Assembly (NCBI GenBank): GCA_036273915.1
Contig: DASUGR010000255.1
Location: 1-18,633 of the forward strand
Source of the DNA: PLA2 sp036273915
GTDB lineage: Bacteria; Planctomycetota; PLA2
Direction of reading: 5' to 3'
Length of the DNA stretch: 18,633 nucleotides
Positions 15,060-18,633 of this stretch are shown one piece after another; the stretch's first letter is position 1; each line of letters opens with the position of its first letter. Under the pieces are notes generated by a model that ran no database searches, was not told the origin of the DNA, and saw nothing but the letters and a program-made list of their open reading frames with translations. Both the position numbers and the translations under genes were made by a program.

Positions 15060-16552
15060 GCGGCTGGAACGTCGGTCTCGCGCTGCCCGAGTGGATCCTC
15101 GCCGGCTCGGTCCTCGCGGCGCTCGCCGCAGACGCCCGCGGGATGGGGGAGTGGGTCCGCCGCCTCGCCTGGTTCGGCGTCTTCGCCGCGACCGCGACGG
15201 CCGCGCTGCAGGGGCTCCTGCGGCTCGACGACGGCACGAGGCTCTACGCGTTCCACGGCCGCTACGGCCTCGACGCGTTCGCGGTCGTCTTCAAGATCCT
15301 CTTCGGCGCCACGTCGCTCTTCATCCTCGCGATGTCCGGGCAGTGGCTGCGGCGCGTGGACCGGGGCCACGGCGAGTTCCGCCTGCTCGCCCTCATGGCG
15401 ACCCTCGGCATGTTCTTCGCCTGCTCGGTCGAGGACTTCGCGTCGCTCTTCGTCTCGCTCGAGCTGATCACGGTCTGCTTCTACTGCCTCGCGGCGTTCA
15501 AGCGGAACGACGAGCGCTCGGTCGAGGCGGGGATCAAGTACGTCATCCTCGGCGGACTCGCGAGCGCGTTCCTCCTGCTCGGCATCGCGTTCATCTACGG
15601 CGCGACGGGCAGCCTCGAGATCCGCGCGCTCGCGGCCCAGGCCGACGACCTCGGCCACGGCGGCGCGTCGCTCCTCCAGTTCGGCGTCCTGCTCGCGATC
15701 GTCGGGCTCGCGTTCAAGATCGCGGCCGTCCCGTTCCAGGTGTGGACGCCCGACGTGTACGAGGGCGCCGCCTCGCCGGTGACCGCGTTCCTCTCGATGG
15801 GCTCGAAGGCGGCCGGGTTCGTGCTGCTGCTCAAGGTCGTCCGCGCCTGCCTCGGCCCCTCGGCCGACGCGGGGCTCGCGGACCCGGACGCGGTGCGATG
15901 GCTCGCGTTGGTCGCCGTGATGGCGGGCACGACGCTTCTCTACGGCAACCTCGGCGCGATGTGGCAGGGCAACATCAAGCGGCTGCTCGGCTACAGCTCG
16001 ATCGGCCACGCGGGCTACGCGCTGATGGGCGTCTTCGCGCTCTCCGAGGCGGGGTTCGCGGCGGTCGTCTACTACCTCATGGCGTACCTGTTCACCGTGC
16101 TCGGCGTCTTCGCGGTGATCATCCTCGTCAACGGGGCGATGAAGAGCCATCGGATCGACGACTATTCGGGCCTCGGGCGCCGCTCGCCCTTCCTCGCGCT
16201 CGTGCTGACGGTGGGGCTGCTCTCGCTCGCGGGCGTGCCGCCGCTCGGCGGCTTCTTCGGGAAGTTCCTGATCTTCCAGGCGGTGGTGGCCAAGGGCACC
16301 ACGCTCGCGTACGCGCTCGCGTTCGTCGGCGCGGCCGGCGTGGTCATCTCGCTCTACTACTACCTCTGCGTCGTGAAGCGCATCTACATGCACGAGCCGG
16401 GCCCGGACGCCCCCGAGACGATCGCCGTGCCGGGCTCGATGAAGATCGTGCTTTGGACCTGCCTCATCGGCATGTTCGTGCTCGGCATCTTCATGGGCCC
16501 GTTCGTGAAGCTCGCGCAGGAAGCCGCGCACGCGCTCGTCGCGGCGCGCTGA
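15056..16552 (+). CDS. nuoN: NADH-quinone oxidoreductase subunit N (antiporter-like, proximal)
   Basis: A 498-residue antiporter-like subunit, the last gene of the operon. It has about 14 transmembrane helices and the expected channel residues: Glu136 in SLELITVCFY (TM5), Lys221 in GLAFKIAAVPFQVWTPDVYEG (TM7), a lysine in SKAAGF (TM8) and GGFFGKFLIF near TM12. Length compares with 485 in E. coli. GTG 15056 overlaps the nuoM stop and has GGAGGT (15045-15050) at 5 nt. Its intact TM7 lysine shows that the change in NuoM is specific to that subunit. Confidence 0.97.
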   Translation: MSGWNVGLALPEWILAGSVLAALAADARGMGEWVRRLAWFGVFAATATAALQGLLRLDDGTRLYAFHGRYGLDAFAVVFKILFGATSLFILAMSGQWLRRVDRGHGEFRLLALMATLGMFFACSVEDFASLFVSLELITVCFYCLAAFKRNDERSVEAGIKYVILGGLASAFLLLGIAFIYGATGSLEIRALAAQADDLGHGGASLLQFGVLLAIVGLAFKIAAVPFQVWTPDVYEGAASPVTAFLSMGSKAAGFVLLLKVVRACLGPSADAGLADPDAVRWLALVAVMAGTTLLYGNLGAMWQGNIKRLLGYSSIGHAGYALMGVFALSEAGFAAVVYYLMAYLFTVLGVFAVIILVNGAMKSHRIDDYSGLGRRSPFLALVLTVGLLSLAGVPPLGGFFGKFLIFQAVVAKGTTLAYALAFVGAAGVVISLYYYLCVVKRIYMHEPGPDAPETIAVPGSMKIVLWTCLIGMFVLGIFMGPFVKLAQEAAHALVAAR

Positions 16553-16559
16553 CGCCCGC

Positions 16560-16643
16560 GACACCTTCTCCCGACACGCGGCGTGACACCCGCCGCCGAC
16601 ACGCGCGCGCGACCGCGCGCGCCGTGACACCGCGCGCCGACAC
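16560..16643 (+). repeat. Iterated GACAC motif after nuoN
   Basis: GACAC starts at 16560, 16573, 16585, 16598, 16626 and 16639, with a degenerate GACCG at 16611. The steps are 13, 12, 13, 13, 15 and 13 nt. Two copies of a longer unit, CGTGACACC followed by a CCGACAC, start at 16583 and 16624. The tract is non-coding and begins within 10 nt of the nuoN stop. It could be a simple-sequence expansion or a cluster of protein-binding sites; the sequence does not decide. Confidence 0.55.
16603..16622 (+). repeat. GC-only inverted repeat
   Basis: GCGCGCGCG and CGCGCGCGC flank an AC dinucleotide, a perfect 9-base inverted repeat embedded in the GACAC tract. It could form a tight hairpin in RNA. No T run follows it directly. 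Confidence 0.5.
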
Positions 16644-16659
16644 CATTTTCGCGCGGTTT
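16629..16659 (+). terminator. Possible terminator hairpin downstream of the nuo operon
   Basis: ACCGCGCG (16629-16636) and CGCGCGGT (16650-16657) form a perfect 8-bp stem with a 13-nt loop, followed by only three T. This is the best terminator candidate after nuoN, but the short T run and large loop make intrinsic termination weak. Rho-dependent termination is equally possible. Confidence 0.3.
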
Positions 16660-16663
16660 CCGG

Positions 16664-16691
16664 TGGACATCGCCGCGGCCCGCATGAGAAT
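16664..16691 (+). promoter_or_regulatory. Possible sigma-70 promoter for the downstream lipoprotein
   Basis: TGGACA (16664-16669, 5 of 6 to consensus) and GAGAAT (16686-16691, 4 of 6) are 16 nt apart. If used, the transcript would start near 16698 and carry a leader of about 113 nt with several hairpins. Much weaker than the nuoA promoter. Confidence 0.3.
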
Positions 16692-16701
16692 CGCCCGCGG
16701 T

Positions 16702-16789
16702 CGCCCCGCGTGGAAGCGGGGCGGCCCGTAGCGCCCGCAACGGGCGCCGGAAAAGGGTCGGGACCGTCGCCTTCATCGCGCGAGGTCCC
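16702..16789 (+). other. Hairpin-rich putative leader of the downstream lipoprotein gene
   Basis: Three consecutive inverted repeats are visible: CGCCCCGC/GCGGGGCG (16702-16709 and 16716-16723, 6-nt loop), GCGCCCG/CGGGCGC (16731-16737 and 16741-16747, 3-nt loop) and GGGACC/GGTCCC (16760-16765 and 16784-16789). The unusually A-rich GGAAAAGGG lies between the second and third. I do not recognise a known riboswitch. In DNA this GC-rich, short stems arise by chance, so functional structure is only a possibility. Confidence 0.3.
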
Positions 16790-16810
16790 CTTCGCGAGAA
16801 AGAGGATCCC

Positions 16811-18633
16811 ATGCTCAAGGTCGGGCATGCCGCTGCCTTTTGCGCCGCGGCGTTCGTGATTGCGCTCCTTCCCGGCTGCGCCGGCGAGCCGCCGCCGGCG
16901 GTCGTCGTGCGGTCGGTCCGATTCGCGACGGAGGCGCTCCCGTCCGGCGAGGCGGGGCGGCCGTACGACGCGACGATCGCATTCGCCGCCGGCGAGGGCG
17001 CGCTCCTGCCCGACCGGTTCGAGATCGTCGAGGGGGCGCTGCCGAAGGGGCTCGTGCTCGCGCGCGACGACGACGCCCTCGGCGCGCGGATCCGGGGGGC
17101 GCCTCGGGACCCGGGCGAGTCCTCGTTCACGGTGAAGGCGATCGCGAGCGGCCGGCGCGCGTCGCCGCCGCTCGCCTCCGACCTCGCGGCCACGCGCACG
17201 TTCCGCCTCGTCGTCGGCGCGGGCGCGATCTCGATCCTCACGCCGACCGCCGAGGAGGGAACCGCCGACCCCCAGGTCCCCGCGTTCCCGGCGCTCCTCC
17301 CGTTCGTGAACCCGGAGAACCCGGAGGCGTTCTACTCGTTCACCTTCGTCCTCGGCGGCGGCAGCGGCAGCAACGTCGCGAGGGTCCTCGCGCCGCGCGA
17401 GTGGGAGCTCTCGGTCTTCGACGCGTCGGTCGTCGACGAGGCGTCGCTCCGGGCCGACGCGGACGAGCCGGCCGGGACCGGGTTCGCCGACGGCGGCGTG
17501 TTCTCGCTCCAGGGCGGGCCGCGGAAGGTGCAGATCGGCGGCTTCCCCTCGCCGCGGGGGCCGGTCCTCGAGGACCGCGACGGCGACGGCGTCCAGGAGA
17601 CGCCGTTCCTCGCGCCTCTGCCCGGCTGGTTCCAGGACGCGGGCGCGCCGAGGAGCGCGCGCCGCGACCTCGCGGACACGATGGGCCTCGCCGATGGCGA
17701 CGCGACGCTCGGTTCCCCGGAGCCCCTCCATTTCACCGACTACTTCGACCCGGCGTTCCGGCCGGAGGCGAAGTACCCGTTTGCCGCCGACCAGTACGAA
17801 AACGCCTTCTTCGTGCCGTACCGCCAGGGCGTCGACGCGACGCCGCTGCTCTTCCGCCTGATCGTCGAGGCGATCGACACGCGCGGCACGCCCGACCGGC
17901 TCGACGACGTGATCGCGCGGAAGGCGTACGTCGCGCGCGTGGAGATCCCGGACATCGCGATCGACACCGTGCTCCTGCCGGACGGGCAGGCGGGCGTGCT
18001 CTACGGCGCGCAGGTGGCGCTCTCCGGCGGCGTGCCGCCGCTCTTCGCCGACCTCGCGTGGACCGACGGCACGGCGGACCTCGCGCCGACGGCAAACGAC
18101 CCGCTCGCGAAGGAGATCCTCGGCCTCGAGGTCGACCCGCGCACGTGGCGGTTCCTCGGCGCGCCGCGCGCGTCCGGCGACGTCGAGCTCACCGTGCGCG
18201 CGTGGGCGCAGGTGATGAACCCGAAGCAGGCCGAGAGGGAGGCGACGCCGACCGGCGCGCCGGGCGAGCACGACGGGATCCTCGACCCGGACGGCCCGGC
18301 CGGACCCGCGCCGGCGAAGGCGGGGCGCCACCGCACGTTCCGCGTGGCGTTCGCGCCGCCGGCGCCGCCCGCGATCGGCAACGACGCGCTCGCGCCCGGC
18401 GTGGACGGGCAGGCCTATCCCGGGGACCGGATCGTCGGGGTCGGAGGGGCGCCGCTCCTCGTGCCCTACCCGCCCGGGTTCTTCGACGCCTCGCCCGAGG
18501 CGGTCTACCCCTCCTCGGCCGCGCAGCGCACCTACGAGTGGGATGCGACCTACGCGCGCGACGCCAGCTACCCGGCGGGCACGACGGTGCACGGGCTGCC
18601 GGCGCAGCTCGTGCTCGCGCGGAGCCCCGCGAT
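16811..18633 (+). CDS. Secreted lipoprotein with putative-Ig (He_PIG-like) modules, 3' truncated by window edge
   Basis: The frame is open from ATG 16811 to the right edge with no stop (over 600 residues). AAAGAGGA lies just upstream. The N-terminus has Lys3, a hydrophobic core and LLPGC with Cys23, a plausible lipobox (Pro at -2 is less usual), so export and lipid anchoring are likely. Residues about 45-115 match the putative-Ig pattern: GxxxRPYDAT, GALPKGL (75-81), then IRGAPRDPG. A second module starts near 386 (GQAGVLYGAQVALSGGVPP, ending near 470) and a third near 524 (GVDGQAYPGD). A DRDGDGVQE loop near 255 resembles a calcium-binding repeat. Third-position GC is very high throughout, supporting real coding; the large antisense frame across it is a shadow. 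Such modules usually serve as structural or adhesive domains. No enzyme domain is visible so far. Confidence 0.8.
   Translation, partial: MLKVGHAAAFCAAAFVIALLPGCAGEPPPAVVVRSVRFATEALPSGEAGRPYDATIAFAAGEGALLPDRFEIVEGALPKGLVLARDDDALGARIRGAPRDPGESSFTVKAIASGRRASPPLASDLAATRTFRLVVGAGAISILTPTAEEGTADPQVPAFPALLPFVNPENPEAFYSFTFVLGGGSGSNVARVLAPREWELSVFDASVVDEASLRADADEPAGTGFADGGVFSLQGGPRKVQIGGFPSPRGPVLEDRDGDGVQETPFLAPLPGWFQDAGAPRSARRDLADTMGLADGDATLGSPEPLHFTDYFDPAFRPEAKYPFAADQYENAFFVPYRQGVDATPLLFRLIVEAIDTRGTPDRLDDVIARKAYVARVEIPDIAIDTVLLPDGQAGVLYGAQVALSGGVPPLFADLAWTDGTADLAPTANDPLAKEILGLEVDPRTWRFLGAPRASGDVELTVRAWAQVMNPKQAEREATPTGAPGEHDGILDPDGPAGPAPAKAGRHRTFRVAFAPPAPPAIGNDALAPGVDGQAYPGDRIVGVGGAPLLVPYPPGFFDASPEAVYPSSAAQRTYEWDATYARDASYPAGTTVHGLPAQLVLARSPA

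Noticed and set aside
16560..16643. CRISPR-like array.
   Set aside because: The repeated core is only 5-9 bases with 12-15-nt steps, too short for repeats and spacers, and no cas gene is nearby.
16811..17241. Possible minus-strand gene over the start of the right-hand lipoprotein.
   Set aside because: The plus-strand frame has a signal peptide, lipobox, module motifs and strong third-position GC bias; the minus frame has none of these.
14816..18592. A 1258-codon open frame on the minus strand.
   Set aside because: It covers nuoM/nuoN and the lipoprotein gene in antisense. The translation is low-complexity Arg/Ala/Glu/Asp-rich, has no recognisable domain, and is the usual mirror of high third-position GC on the real strand.

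Overview
The window is a stretch of a very GC-rich bacterial chromosome (nearly all third codon positions are G or C). It is dominated by one co-directional operon for the proton-pumping NADH:quinone oxidoreductase, respiratory complex I (nuo, about 3647-16552). All genes lie on the + strand. Neither flank shows tRNA, rRNA, CRISPR, transposase or phage genes. The lineage cannot be fixed from the sequence. FG-GAP/ASPIC lipoproteins, GT-C membrane proteins and putative-Ig lipoproteins together suggest an uncultured or environmental group such as Planctomycetota, Eisenbacteria-like or Myxococcota-like bacteria, but this is a low-confidence inference.

Layout: (1) 3-1838, the 3' part of a lipoprotein with seven calcium-binding FG-GAP/VCBS loops and a C-terminal ASPIC/UnbV domain; its start lies just left of the window. 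(2) 1839-1930, a short spacer with a strong G-quadruplex-type run. (3) 1931-3490, a multi-pass membrane protein resembling GT-C glycosyltransferases. (4) 3573-3601, a near-consensus sigma-70 promoter (TTGACG, 17 nt, TATATT) in front of nuoA. (5) The nuo operon in the order A-C-D-E-F-G-H-I-J-K-L-M-N. Most junctions are 4-nt GTGA/ATGA overlaps; there are small gaps at D/E and J/K and a 112-nt gap at K/L. (6) 16553-16810, a spacer with an iterated GACAC motif, several GC-rich hairpins and a possible weak promoter. (7) 16811 to the right edge, a long secreted lipoprotein with putative-Ig modules that continues beyond the window.

The operon encodes the NADH-oxidising module (NuoE, F, G), most of the quinone module (NuoC, D, I, H) and the membrane arm (NuoA, H, J, K, L, M, N). 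Three things are unusual. nuoB, which carries the terminal N2 iron-sulfur cluster, is absent: nuoA overlaps nuoC directly. NuoG is about 509 residues, with its molybdopterin-like domain strongly shortened, yet it keeps all four cluster motifs including the N7 set. NuoM lacks the lysine of TM7 that is essential in E. coli (Ile237 here) and has an altered motif after it, while NuoL and NuoN keep theirs. A functional complex would need a NuoB from elsewhere in the genome and a modified proton path in the NuoM channel.
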